Positions 46,328 through 55,970 of a DNA stretch of 64,000 nucleotides are shown in pieces; the first letter of the stretch is position 1; every line of letters begins with the position of its first letter. The stretch is from Nonomuraea sp. NEAU-A123 (GTDB lineage: Bacteria; Actinomycetota; Actinomycetes; Streptosporangiales; Streptosporangiaceae), in the NCBI RefSeq assembly GCF_018603905.1, contig NZ_JAHFZZ010000022.1:109785-173784 (forward strand). The letters run 5' to 3'. The notes under the pieces were generated by a model. That model searched no databases. It was not told where the DNA came from and worked only from the letters and a program-made list of their open reading frames with translations. A program made the position numbers and the translations under genes.

Positions 46328-47817
46328 TCTGGGATCTCCTCGACGCGCCGGACATCGCCCTGGACCAGGTGCTCGACTGGCTCGCCGCCAATATTGGGCT
46401 ACTTGCCGCAACGCTGTTCGGCGCTGACGTAGTCAGCATCCTCGTCCGCGCCTGTGTCGTACGCCTTCGCCACCGCGCCCTCGTACGGGGCGCGCGGTGT
46501 GTGGAGATCCTCGCGCCACCGGTGGCCAATATGCCTGGCGCAGAGGCGCTTTGGGGCAATCTCATCGGACTGCTCAGGCCCGCCTGGAAGCGGTTCGTGT
46601 TCGGGCAGCCGCACCTTGCCTTCGAGTACACCTTTAGCGCGGGCGGCGTGCAGATCCGCCTGTGGGTGCCCGGCTCGATCCCGCAATACCTGGTCGAGCA
46701 TGCGATCGAGGCGGCCTGGCCTTCCTCCCGTACCGCCATTCAGCAGGTCGCGGCACCCGTACCGCGTGACGGCTACGCGGCCGGCGGGCAACTGGTCTTG
46801 GCCCGAACCGAGCGGCTACCGATCCGGCACGATCACAACTCCGACCCGCTGCGTGCGCTCATCGGGGCGGCGGTCGGGATGCCCGGCTGGCAGCACGCCT
46901 GCGTGCAGGTACTCGCTCGACCGGTCACCGGCAACCGACTTGCCCACGCGTGCGGCGGCACCATGGCCCGGCTGCTCAGAGCCCTGCTCGACCTCGTGAT
47001 GCCCGGCCCGCGTCACGTGCGTCAGCCCTCTCTTGATCCTCTCACCTGGCTGGAAAAATCAGCGGAGGCCCGAGCTATCAGGGATAAAGCCCACCACTCC
47101 CGATACGAAGTCGCGATCCGCTACGCCGTACAAGCGGGAGCGCCCACATCCACGGACCCACAGGCCGCACGCAAAATCCGGCAGAACGCCATCCGCGGGC
47201 GTGCCCACGCACTCGCCTCAACCTTCGCCCTCTTCAGCGGGCACAACCGCCTGGAACGGCGACGACTGCTCTTTCCCGCCGGCCGCCTCGCTACTCGACG
47301 GATGAGACGCGGCTTCCTCCTGTCGGTGCCCGAACTGGCCGCGATCGCCCACCTGCCCCTGGACGTCGCGGTACCAGGACTCCAGCGGGCGGGATCCAAC
47401 ACCGTACCGCCGTCCCCAAAGATCGCCTCTGGCGGACCGCATGCCAAGGTCCTCGGCTTCTCCGACGCCGGACACGCTCGGCCGGTCGCTCTTCGAGTCG
47501 CCGACTCCTGCCACCACGTGCACATCATGGGCCCGAACGGCACCGGCAAGTCCACACTTCTCGCCCAGATGATCCTCTCCGATGTCCAGGCTGGCCGCGG
47601 GGTGGGTGGTCATCGAGGCCAAGGGCGATCTCGTCCGAGATCTGCTCGGCCTGATGCCGGAGGAGGCAGCCGAGAAGGTCGTGCTGATCGATCCGGACGA
47701 TCGGCACCCGCGGCCCTGCCTCAACGTCCTAGGCGGACCCGACCTCGTCATGGGCGTGGACAACCTGGTCGGCATCTTCCACCAGATCTACGCCGACTAC
47801 TGGGGCCCACGCACTGA
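46324..47817 (+). CDS. VirD4/TraD-like coupling ATPase, N-terminal part (frameshifted)
   Basis: Residues 1-420 are the N-terminal domain and P-loop (HIMGPNGTGKSTLLAQM, about 400-415) of a large helicase/coupling ATPase. The native frame holds to about base 47603; the Arg/Gly-rich tail after that is out of frame. The run GGGGTGGGTGG at 47600-47609 has one G more than needed for the continuation VVIEAKGDL, which is found in the next frame from 47606. The GTG at 46324 overlaps the VirB4 stop by 4 bases. Either a true frameshift mutation, a sequencing error, or programmed frameshifting. Confidence 0.8.
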   Translation: MIWDLLDAPDIALDQVLDWLAANIGLLAATLFGADVVSILVRACVVRLRHRALVRGARCVEILAPPVANMPGAEALWGNLIGLLRPAWKRFVFGQPHLAFEYTFSAGGVQIRLWVPGSIPQYLVEHAIEAAWPSSRTAIQQVAAPVPRDGYAAGGQLVLARTERLPIRHDHNSDPLRALIGAAVGMPGWQHACVQVLARPVTGNRLAHACGGTMARLLRALLDLVMPGPRHVRQPSLDPLTWLEKSAEARAIRDKAHHSRYEVAIRYAVQAGAPTSTDPQAARKIRQNAIRGRAHALASTFALFSGHNRLERRRLLFPAGRLATRRMRRGFLLSVPELAAIAHLPLDVAVPGLQRAGSNTVPPSPKIASGGPHAKVLGFSDAGHARPVALRVADSCHHVHIMGPNGTGKSTLLAQMILSDVQAGRGVGGHRGQGRSRPRSARPDAGGGSREGRADRSGRSAPAALPQRPRRTRPRHGRGQPGRHLPPDLRRLLGPTH

Positions 47818-48682
47818 CGACATCCTGCGCGGCTGCGCACTCACTCTGGCCCGCAACGACGGCACCCTCGCCGACATCCCCACCCTGCTATCCGATCCGG
47901 CTTTCCGCCAGAAGCAGATCGCCACCATCAGTGACCCGCTGCTGCGCGGCTTCTGGAGCTGGTATTCGGCCTTGTCCGAGGCGGCCCAGGCCAACGTCAC
48001 CGCACCCATCATGAACAAGCTACGGGCCTTCCTCCTGCGGCCCTTCATCCGCGACGTGCTCGGATCCACCAGCTCGACGTTCGACATGGGCAAGGTGCTC
48101 GACGGCGGGGTTCTCCTCGTACGGCTGCCCAAAGGCGTGCTCGGAGACGACTCCGCCCGCCTGCTCGGGTCCATGATGCTTGCGCAGGTCTGGCAGGCCG
48201 CCTCCCGACGGGCCAAGATGGGCCACTCCCGCAGCCCAGCCGCGCTGTACGTGGACGAGTGCCACAACTTCCTCACACTCCCCCACGCGCTGTCGGACAT
48301 GCTCGCCGAGGCCCGCGCCTACCGCCTGTCCATCACCCTCGCGCACCAGCACCTGGCCCAGCTCCCGCGCCAGCTCCGTCAGGCGGTCTCCTCCGACGCC
48401 CGGAACAAGATCTACTTCTCGCTCTCGCCCGAAGACGCGCGCGAGACCGAGCACCACTTCACTCCCTTCCTGACCGCGCACGACCTGTCCAACTTAGACG
48501 CCTTCCAGGCAGCGGCCCGCCTGGTCGCGCGCTCGGCCGAGGCACCGCCGTTCACGCTGCGCACCAGGCAACTCCCCGAACCCTCCAGCGACGTCGCCCT
48601 GAGAATCCGGGCCGCCGCCGCACAAGCGCATGGCCGCGCCGCCACGCCCACACCCAAGCCGGATGCCCGGCGCACCTTCTGA
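47582..48682 (+). CDS. VirD4/TraD-like coupling ATPase, C-terminal part (frameshifted)
   Basis: A 366-residue continuation of the coupling protein in another frame. It carries VVIEAKGDLVRDLLGL, LRGFWSWYSALSEAAQANVT, Walker B ALYVDECHNFLTL and the sensor LAHQHLAQLPRQLRQAV. It has no P-loop, which is in the upstream part. An ATG at 47582 could start it independently but would give a protein without ATP binding. Joining the frames by removing one G would give a normal protein of about 785 residues. Confidence 0.82.
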   Translation: MSRLAAGWVVIEAKGDLVRDLLGLMPEEAAEKVVLIDPDDRHPRPCLNVLGGPDLVMGVDNLVGIFHQIYADYWGPRTDDILRGCALTLARNDGTLADIPTLLSDPAFRQKQIATISDPLLRGFWSWYSALSEAAQANVTAPIMNKLRAFLLRPFIRDVLGSTSSTFDMGKVLDGGVLLVRLPKGVLGDDSARLLGSMMLAQVWQAASRRAKMGHSRSPAALYVDECHNFLTLPHALSDMLAEARAYRLSITLAHQHLAQLPRQLRQAVSSDARNKIYFSLSPEDARETEHHFTPFLTAHDLSNLDAFQAAARLVARSAEAPPFTLRTRQLPEPSSDVALRIRAAAAQAHGRAATPTPKPDARRTF

Positions 48683-48694
48683 AAGGAGCTCACC

Positions 48695-49588
48695 ATGTCC
48701 CCGATCCGCTACAGCCCCAGGATGCTGGGCGAACTCGCGGTCCGTCTCACAGATCGCGATCGACAGCTCATCCGCCTGATCCACGATTTCCGTGTCCTGA
48801 CCGCACCGCAGGTCAGCGAGATGTTCTTCGACACCGACGACGCCGCACGCAAGCGGCTGCTGGCACTGACTCGCATGGGCATCCTCGAACGCTTCCGCCC
48901 CAACCTGCCACCGACCATGGGCACCGCTCCCTACCACTACGTCATTGGCGAAACCGCCGCCGCCGTGCTCGCGTCCGAGAGCGGCGTCGACATGGCCGAC
49001 TTCGGATACCGCCGCGATCGCGTCCTCGGCATCGTCTACAGCCAGCGACTCGCCCACACCGTGGGCACCAACGGGATAGCCGCCAGCCTGTACGGCTTCG
49101 CCCGCCGCCATCCGGTAACCGAGCTGACCACATGGTGGACCGAGCAGCGCTGTACGGCCGAGTGGGGAGCGATGGCCCGGCCCGACGCGTACGCCCGCTG
49201 GACCGAAGGGCGCCACAGCGTGGAGTTCTTCCTTGAATACGACACCGGCACCGAGCCCTTGGACCGAGTGGCACACAAGCTCGACGGCTACACCAGGCTG
49301 ACCGAGTCCACCCGGATCGTGACGCCCGTCCTGTTCTGGGTCCAGGGAGAGCGCCGGGAGACCAACCTCCGCAAGAAGCTCAAGCACCACCCCGGGAACA
49401 TGTTCGTGCCGGTCGCCACCGGACATGCCGCCACGGTCAACGGCACGGTGGACGACGGCCCCGCCGGCGCCCGCTGGCTCCCCACGGACCTCGAACGACC
49501 GCGATGCCGGCTGGCTGAGCTGGCCAAGCACTGGCCCGGGCTCGGGCCGCAGGTCGCTCCCGAGTCGCCCGAAGAGGGGGACGAATGA
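48695..49588 (+). CDS. Replication-relaxation family protein
   Basis: 297 residues matching the PF13814 family of actinobacterial mobile elements. An N-terminal winged-helix part (LTDRDRQLIRLIHDFRVLTA, then QVSEMFFDTDDAARKRLLAL) binds DNA. The second half (EYDTGTEPLDRVAHKLDGY, then PVLFWVQGERRE) has the PD-(D/E)xK-like layout seen in this family. It probably acts in processing or replicating the element. It starts behind AAAGGAG 12 bases after the coupling protein and overlaps the NlpC gene by 4 bases. Confidence 0.85.
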   Translation: MSPIRYSPRMLGELAVRLTDRDRQLIRLIHDFRVLTAPQVSEMFFDTDDAARKRLLALTRMGILERFRPNLPPTMGTAPYHYVIGETAAAVLASESGVDMADFGYRRDRVLGIVYSQRLAHTVGTNGIAASLYGFARRHPVTELTTWWTEQRCTAEWGAMARPDAYARWTEGRHSVEFFLEYDTGTEPLDRVAHKLDGYTRLTESTRIVTPVLFWVQGERRETNLRKKLKHHPGNMFVPVATGHAATVNGTVDDGPAGARWLPTDLERPRCRLAELAKHWPGLGPQVAPESPEEGDE

Positions 49589-50901
49589 TCCTCGAATTCG
49601 GACTCGTCAAAGCCATCGCCGCCGGAGGCGGTCTGGTCTCATGCATCGCCCTCATCGCCGGAATGACGGGCGGAGGCCAATACGCCACAGCCCAGGCCGA
49701 TCCGATGCAGCTCGCGTCGGCCGTCTGCGCCTACACCCGCAACGGGCCGGACTCCTCTACCTCAACGAGAAGCCACACGTCTGCTTCTGGAAGTCGCGAA
49801 CTGACCTCCAAGCAGGCAGCCAACGCCCGGATCATCATCAACACAGCCAAGAAACTGGGGCTCCCCAGACGTGCCGGCGTCATCGCAGTAGCCACCGCCC
49901 TACAAGAGTCGTCACTGAGAGGCGAGACGGTAGGCGATCACGGCCGAGCTTTCGGCATCTTTCAGCAACATCCAGGCAGCGGCTGGGGTACGCGCGCTCA
50001 GGTCTCCAACCCCCGCTATGCCGCCCGGGCGTTCTTCTCCCGGCTGATCAAGATCAGAAACTGGAGCGAGAAGCCCCTAACCGTCGTAGCGCAAGCCATC
50101 CAACGATCAGACTTCCCGACTACTTACGCCAGGCATGAGGCTCGCGCAAAGCGCATCGTCGCCGAACTCGGCTGGGCCAAGTCGAGGACATCCCAGAAGG
50201 CCCACGACACTGTGGAGCTTTCAGTCGCAGACGCTCGTGCGGTGCGTGGCAGCCTGGAACTGGCGACGTCGCTGGGGGTTTCCCGGGCAACCTTCGTGGC
50301 CGATATCGATATGGCTCTCAGCGCCGGCCGACTACGCAGCGCACAGAAGTACTTGAAGAACAAAGGTGATCGCTCCAAGCTCGCGGACAAGATCGTCGAG
50401 ACGGTGGCGAGAAGCGTCTGCGCCGAGTTGTCCCAGAAGATCGGCCAAGTGCTGGATCCGGCCACCCTTGAGGTCATCCGAAGGTCGGGACGCGGTGGGG
50501 TCGCTCTCGAAGCCGCACTCACGATGATCGGCGTGCCGTACTCCTGGGGTGGTGGCGGCTCGAATGGGGCAAGCTTCGGTATCGGCCGCGGCGCCGGGAC
50601 CAAGGGCTTCGACTGCTCCGGTCTGGCCGAGTACGCCTGGGCCAAGGCGGGGATAAGGATCGGCGGAAACACCTCGGCGCAATGGCAGGCGGGGACCCAC
50701 ATCTCCCGCTCCCAGCTCAGGCCCGGAGACCTGGTGTTCTTCGCCACCAACCCGAAGAACCCGTCGACCATCCATCACGTGGTGATGAACATCGATGGCA
50801 AGCGTTATGTGCACGCACCCCATACCGGTAGCAAGGTGCAGGTGGGGCGATGGACCGCCACGCGGGAAGCCGAATACGCAGGAGCAGTACGCCCCGGATG
50901 A
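49585..50901 (+). CDS. Two-domain cell-wall hydrolase: lysozyme-like plus NlpC/P60 (VirB1-type)
   Basis: 438 residues. An N-terminal membrane or signal segment (about 5-27), then a lysozyme/transglycosylase-like domain with TALQESSL (E108) and GIFQQHPGSGWGT, then an NlpC/P60 peptidase with FDCSGLAEYAW (C344), IHHVVMNI (H398) and an LRPGDLVFF strand. It opens peptidoglycan locally for the secretion channel. It is the last gene of the transfer operon, coupled to the one before by a 4-base overlap and followed by a terminator. Confidence 0.9.
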   Translation: MILEFGLVKAIAAGGGLVSCIALIAGMTGGGQYATAQADPMQLASAVCAYTRNGPDSSTSTRSHTSASGSRELTSKQAANARIIINTAKKLGLPRRAGVIAVATALQESSLRGETVGDHGRAFGIFQQHPGSGWGTRAQVSNPRYAARAFFSRLIKIRNWSEKPLTVVAQAIQRSDFPTTYARHEARAKRIVAELGWAKSRTSQKAHDTVELSVADARAVRGSLELATSLGVSRATFVADIDMALSAGRLRSAQKYLKNKGDRSKLADKIVETVARSVCAELSQKIGQVLDPATLEVIRRSGRGGVALEAALTMIGVPYSWGGGGSNGASFGIGRGAGTKGFDCSGLAEYAWAKAGIRIGGNTSAQWQAGTHISRSQLRPGDLVFFATNPKNPSTIHHVVMNIDGKRYVHAPHTGSKVQVGRWTATREAEYAGAVRPG

Positions 50902-50962
50902 CCTCGGCGTACGCTAGAAGCGACCGCTCTCGCCTTTTGACCAATCGGTATGAGTAGGTCGG

Positions 50963-51001
50963 CGGAAGGGCCAGCGCCACGTGCGCAGGCCCTTCCGTTT
51001 T
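50963..51001 (+). terminator. Rho-independent terminator of the transfer operon
   Basis: A perfect 10-base stem, CGGAAGGGCC/GGCCCTTCCG, with a 15-base loop, followed immediately by TTTT, lies 61 bases after the NlpC stop. Confidence 0.85.
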
Positions 51002-51422
51002 CGGCTATCGGCCAGCAGCGGCGGAGTGGCGAAGTGACGCCGTTCATCTCTTTCTCCTTCCCCATGCCTTGGGGCTCCTCCTCCATCTGAAGCGTCACCC
51101 TCACTTCACGCCTGGGGAACCGAGAGCTCCCGCCCGCGGGTCTCTAGGCCATACGAGCGCCTGGGGTTCCTTGGACCGGTCTCACCTGCTCAACGGCCGT
51201 CTCGCCCAGACCGGCCTGATAATCGAAGACCCCTTGAACACATGACCGACCCTACGAATTCAACCTTTGGTAGGTCGAGATAGAAAAGTCAAGGGTTGAC
51301 ACAGTCGATCATGACTGAAACATTGACAGGGCGGTAGGGGTGGCATCAAGTGAGGCCACATTTGCAACAGCATCGAGATCCTCTCCGTCCCGCTGTATCG
51401 ATGTGAATCAACTGGAGGTAGT
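51002..51422. other. Intergenic, about 420 bases, promoter of protease gene
   Basis: No gene is seen. A TTGACA at 51296 with a second TTGACA-like box 27 bases on could be -35 elements for the protease gene; no strong -10 is evident. GGAGG lies just before the GTG at 51423. The stretch is clearly lower in GC than the transfer genes. Confidence 0.4.
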
Positions 51423-52739
51423 GTGACGGTGCACTTACGTTTCGTGCGCGCAAAAGGTCTTCTACTGGCCACAGCTATGACTCTCTGTGTTGGACTTCTG
51501 ACTTATCCTGCCAGCGCCGAACCCGCCCCCGCAAACTCGACATCCGCAGAACAAGCAAAATCGACCGGAACGTCCACTCCAATCAATGGTCCCCTTGCAG
51601 GGGAGGCATTGGCTGCCTCAAAGGTCATGATTGAACAAGCGCCCCTGCTTAAGGCAGCCGACGTTATACAGTTCGGCGCATTCGAGCAGGATCCGGACGG
51701 TTTCACCGGACTACAACTAGCTGACGGCAAAGTCATCCTATGGTGGAGCGGCGACATCCCGGCTCGCTTTCAGTCGACAATTAAGCAGGCCCGCGCAATC
51801 GCACCGGTAGAGATCCAGCACGCCGCCTATTCTGAAAAGCAGCTTAATACTGCGGCAGACAGAATTGGAGCTGCGGTGGGACAGCCAGCGGGCGGACCGG
51901 CGCACACCGTCCTGGTGTCCGCCACCGGGTCCGGGGTGCAAGTGCTCACCACTCCAGGATCGCGAATCAGCGGACTTCACATACCTGACGTTGGAGTCCC
52001 GGTGAAGTTCAAAGAGGCAGCGCCGGCCGAGATGGTCAGTCGGTGCAACGACGCGAGCCCTTGGCAGGGAGGAATCGGTTACCGAAACAGCTCGCGCACC
52101 ATTACGGGAGCCTCATGTGTGGACAACTCCTCAGAGACGCACACGTGCTCAGCGGCCTACGGTGTTAAGAATTCGGCCGGAACGACATATCTCTTGACGG
52201 CCAGGCACTGCGGCATGGTCGGTGATGTTATGAAGGACACTACCGGCGAAACGATCGGCACGGCAGCCGTCGGCAATAAATCCCAAGACGTGATGCTGAT
52301 CCGAGCCACGATTCGCCCGTACGTATGGGACGGCGGTTCGACGTCAGCAAGCCTTCGCGCGGTGACGAACTACGGGAACGCACCGGTCGGCACTTCTCTC
52401 TGCGCTTCGGGGGCTCGAACCGGAACGACCTGCAACTACACGGTGACCGAGTGGCGAGCCCGCTTCTTGAACTGGAAAGACTTCGATAACACGAGCGTGA
52501 CGACCACGGACTTGACGCTCGCAAAAAAGAGCTGCTCTCCGGGGAACACCATAGATAGCGGAGACAGCGGCGGTGCGGTATTCAATTATAATAGCGATCT
52601 CACGATATCGGCGCGAGGGATAGCGAACGCTAAGGTTGACACCGATGCCGACGGCTGCATCGACTCCATGTACCTCATGGACTGGGGGCGGATGAACCAA
52701 GCGACGGGATTCGAAACGATCACTCCTGTATATCCGTGA
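51423..52739 (+). CDS. Secreted trypsin-like serine protease (S1)
   Basis: A 438-residue preproprotein. The signal peptide ends near PASAEPA (about 32), a propeptide of about 165 residues follows, then a chymotrypsin-fold domain with the triad H262 (LLTARHCG), D289 (KSQDVMLI) and S382 (IDSGDSGGAVF). Three or more cysteine pairs fit an extracellular streptogrisin-like enzyme. GTG start behind GGAGG. Codon use is looser and GC lower than in the transfer operon, pointing to a separate origin. Likely cargo of the element. Confidence 0.9.
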   Translation: MTVHLRFVRAKGLLLATAMTLCVGLLTYPASAEPAPANSTSAEQAKSTGTSTPINGPLAGEALAASKVMIEQAPLLKAADVIQFGAFEQDPDGFTGLQLADGKVILWWSGDIPARFQSTIKQARAIAPVEIQHAAYSEKQLNTAADRIGAAVGQPAGGPAHTVLVSATGSGVQVLTTPGSRISGLHIPDVGVPVKFKEAAPAEMVSRCNDASPWQGGIGYRNSSRTITGASCVDNSSETHTCSAAYGVKNSAGTTYLLTARHCGMVGDVMKDTTGETIGTAAVGNKSQDVMLIRATIRPYVWDGGSTSASLRAVTNYGNAPVGTSLCASGARTGTTCNYTVTEWRARFLNWKDFDNTSVTTTDLTLAKKSCSPGNTIDSGDSGGAVFNYNSDLTISARGIANAKVDTDADGCIDSMYLMDWGRMNQATGFETITPVYP

Positions 52740-52859
52740 CAAGCTAAACATGCAGGGCGCCTAGAGTTGGGCGTCCGAGCCTCGCCTCGGGCGCCTGTCG
52801 CCTCCCCGTGAACGATCAAGCAGTACCGTGATCTGTTCCAGCAACCGACCAAGGACACC

Positions 52860-53750
52860 ATGCGTCTAAGGGCCATGAGAAAGGTCATCGCCGCGATGGC
52901 TAGCGCGCTAGGATTGCTCGCTGCATCAGCGTGCACTACACCTGTCCCGCCGCCAGCATCGGCCCTATCAGAATGCCCGAATCGTTGGGCCGGGAAGGCG
53001 GCAGGCGACTGGGTACCATCCGTAGGATCGGGAACCCGCGAACACTTGGTGCCGGGCACCCCTCTAGAAGCAGATATCTGCGCCTACGATGCGGGGGGAT
53101 CTCGAGCGGCCACACCACAACGGCTGACCGATGGGCTCACCACGATGGTGACGGATCTCAATTATCTTCCCGCTGCTGCTTTACCATCCTGGCGAGCTTG
53201 CACTCTGATCGGTTCCATACCGCGCGGCTATCTCATCCGCTTGCGCTACACCAATGGCAGCGTGTCATGGATCGGAACCGCATATGACGACAACCAGTGC
53301 GTGGTGACAACGAACGGAGCATTCCGCACGATGTCCTATGTCGGAGACGCGGTGAGAACGGCCTACAATACGAGGCACTGGCCATCCCTCAGCCCGGCAG
53401 ACCAGTGCGAACCAGGGCGCGGAAGGATCGGGCAGGAGGGGCACATGGTCCCCAAGGGTTCGATCGGGCTTACCGTTTGCAAGCTCAGTGCCACGGCGCC
53501 GCAAGAGAAGACATACGGCGAAGACACTGCGAAAGATATATCAGCCAAGATTGCCTCTCGGCCGACAGAAAAGGACGAAGGTACTTGCCCTATTGGAGCG
53601 GCACCGGCCATACGTCTTGTTTTCCGATATCCTCAAGGGCCTCCCGCCGGCGTAACCGTCTGGAGCAAGGGGTGTGGCATGGACAACCGCTTTCTCAGAG
53701 GTGAGGTACCACCCACCCTTATGGCCGAATTGTCTGGCCTTCTTGATTGA
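52860..53750 (+). CDS. Lipoprotein of unknown function
   Basis: 296 residues. Lipoprotein signal: basic N-terminus, hydrophobic core and LAASAC (Cys near 25). The mature part has further cysteines (SECPNRW, ADICAYD, RACTLIG, NQCVVTT, DQCEPG, GTCPIG, KGCGMD) suggesting several disulfides; I recognise no family. ATG 52860 follows CAAGGA; ATG 52875 is an alternative. It sits 120 bases after the protease in the same direction and may be co-transcribed with it. Confidence 0.75.
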   Translation: MRLRAMRKVIAAMASALGLLAASACTTPVPPPASALSECPNRWAGKAAGDWVPSVGSGTREHLVPGTPLEADICAYDAGGSRAATPQRLTDGLTTMVTDLNYLPAAALPSWRACTLIGSIPRGYLIRLRYTNGSVSWIGTAYDDNQCVVTTNGAFRTMSYVGDAVRTAYNTRHWPSLSPADQCEPGRGRIGQEGHMVPKGSIGLTVCKLSATAPQEKTYGEDTAKDISAKIASRPTEKDEGTCPIGAAPAIRLVFRYPQGPPAGVTVWSKGCGMDNRFLRGEVPPTLMAELSGLLD

Positions 53751-53828
53751 CGGATAAACCTCCTGAATTCATAGGGTCGCGGACCAGGCCGTGGAGGTCA
53801 GCCACGACGAAGTTGCCGATCGAGCGTT

Positions 53829-54344
53829 TCAGCAGCCAGGCACGGCTGGCTCCAACTCAACCAGGGCCAGCGGGGGACCGTCGTCGAAGTCGTGGTCGTG
53901 GGTCCTGCCGGGCTCGGTGAAGCCATTCTTGGCGTAGAAGCGGCGCGCTTGGGCGGAGTCCCGGAGCGTCCACAGATGCACGTTTTCGTACCTGGCGTCT
54001 CACACTCGGTCTAAGACGGCCATCAACAGGACCATGGCGATGCCACTGCCCCAGACGTCCGGGTGGGCGAAGAAGGTATGGATCTCCGCGAGGGCGGGGC
54101 GGGAAGCGGAGGCCCCGAACCGGGCGAAGGCCCCCGGCCGCTCGTTCAAGCGCGCCAGCAGGATCGTGTCCACGCCCTCAGCCAGAATGTCGTGCCACTT
54201 GGTGCACCGCTCCTCGATCCCGGCCGCGGCGACCTTCGGCGTGCACAACGGGCCGTGCGAGATACTCCAAGACAGGGCGTGGATCTCGCCGGCGATGTCC
54301 CCGCCACCGGGTTCCGCCGGATGGACCGTGATCACATCGGACAT
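53829..54344 (-). pseudogene. GNAT acetyltransferase with internal stop
   Basis: Reads from ATG 54344 (MSDVITVHPAEPGG) through HPDVWGSGIAMVLLMAVLDRV (given here in part as the acetyl-CoA loop region, about 95-115), then a TGA at 54000, then continues in the same frame as DARYENVHLWTLRDSAQARR and FYAKNGFTEPGR, ending at 53829. A single CGA-to-TGA-type change would explain it. The 3' half contains the conserved C-terminal GNAT motif B (ARRFYAKNGF). Confidence 0.75.
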
Positions 54345-54357
54345 GACGTAGACACTA

Positions 54358-55170
54358 AAGGGTGTCTGAAAAGGGTCGACGGCGTCATGCTGACAGGGTG
54401 TCGGGGACGTGAGCCTGGAGGCGTGCGATGGTTCCTCGGCGTCCGTACCCAACCAACCTGTCCGCTGCTGAGTGGGAACCGCTCGCCCCGCTGATCCCCG
54501 TTCCCAAGCCGGGTGCCCTGTCTGCCGTTCATGAGCGCCGGGAAATTGTGAATACGCTGGCGTACTGGATGCGGACAGGTTGTGCGTGGCGGCTGCTGCC
54601 CCACGACCTACCGCCGCGGCAGACGGTCTACCACTACTGGCGCACCTGGCGGATCGAGGACCGCTGGGAACAGATCCTGGCCCGCTTACGCGAACACGAC
54701 CGGATCAGTGGCGGTCGCGACCCCTACCCCCAGGCCGGGCATCATCGACAGTCAAAACGTGCGGGCCACCGATCGCGACGATGCCGTCCCTGCTGTTGGC
54801 CCACGCCCGCCAGATCCTGAGGCGGCTGAAGCATGTCTGGGCCGATCAGGGCTATCGCAGACAGGACTTTATCGGTTGGATTCTGGAACAGTTCAGTGTG
54901 AGCCGACAGATCGTCGTCCGACGTGATGGAGGATTCCGCTCCACCTGGGCCAGCGAAGATACCCCACCGCGACGGATCCCGCGGTTCTCCCTCGTGCCCC
55001 AGCGATGGGTGGTCGAGCTCACCTTCGCCTGGCTGGGCAAATATCGGCACCTGGCCAAAGACTGCGAGTACCTGACAGCGACCGCCGAGAACGTCATTTA
55101 CCTGGCGATGAGCATAATCCTTCTGCACCGCTACGGCGGCCGGCCACCCTGATCCTTTTCAGAAACCCTC
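54358..55170 (+). mobile_element. IS5-family insertion sequence (internally deleted)
   Basis: The ends AAGGGTGTCTGAAAAGG (left) and GAGGGTTTCTGAAAAGG (right, complement) are inverted repeats with two differences. TA flanks both sides (54356-54357 and 55171-55172), consistent with a 2-base target duplication. The length, 813 bases, is short for the family because the transposase gene has lost its middle. Confidence 0.8.
54428..55152 (+). pseudogene. IS5-family transposase, frameshifted and internally deleted
   Basis: N-terminal part (PRRPYPTNLSAAEWEPLAPL, then WMRTGCAWRLLPHDLPP) runs to about 54720. The DDE start (GIIDSQNVRATDRDDA) is in another frame, and the C-terminal part (LLLAHARQILRRLKHVWADQ, GYR..., then RWVVELTFAWLGKYRHLAKD) is in a third. 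The stretch normally holding GKKVKGRKRH-like sequence is missing, so the gene cannot give an active transposase. Confidence 0.8.
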
Positions 55171-55970
55171 TACAGGGCAATGAATAGGGAGTTCCCGAAT
55201 CTAGACAAGCACTTACCGTATTTGATACGAGACATTCCGTCATAGAACGAGGCATGGGATTATATGAGCTCGGACCGGGAAGATCAAGAGTTGACATGAG
55301 TATGAGGAATTGTAAATGATCACTGTAGCAGCTCCGGCTATCTCTATCAGACTGGCCTCCTGACTCTATTGTCGCAAACGCAATAAACTCGGTAGCCTGA
55401 CACTTACGAAAATCCCCTAACCGATTGAGCACTCCGCGTCGCGGACGGGTCGGTGCACCTGCGCGCGACTGGAGCAGATTCCGATCAGGTCGGCAACAAG
55501 CCCAGCCGTATCAAAACCCACGCAGCGCGTACACCTCATCTAGCTGAACTATCACCTACCAAGCCGCAAGCACAAGCAGAAGGGTTTGGTGCCCGCGACT
55601 TCAAGTGCCCGCTGGAAGCTGCCAACGCTTACGCGCTCAACTCGTGACCGAAGAAACGCTGCCGGCGTATACGTTCTGGCTAGGATACGCCAGTTCGACC
55701 AGAACGACTGGTTGATGGTGGAGGCATTCGACCAATCGGAAACGCCGCGATGATGACCATGCTATGCACCGAGAAACGACGATGTTCAGCGTTGTCGCCG
55801 CCTCTGTTCCCGCTGATATTTCGACGAGGCCCCCGGCGCAACTGCACCAGTTGAGCTCCCTAGACTTTGATTTCCTCGGCATCGACTTCACCAGGCGGCA
55901 GGCCACCATTTCTGCCTGCAAACGTCGATGTGCGGGGCGGTATATCAAACTCTCACCTAGAAGAGGCAAA
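55171..55970. other. 800-base gap between IS and second protease gene
   Basis: Lower-GC sequence without a convincing gene. A GTG-started 64-codon frame at 55453-55647 exists but has no good site or family. TTGACA (55291) and TAAATG (55313) at 16 bases' spacing look like a promoter pointing right. AGAAGAGG just before 55971 is the ribosome-binding site of the next gene. Confidence 0.4.
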
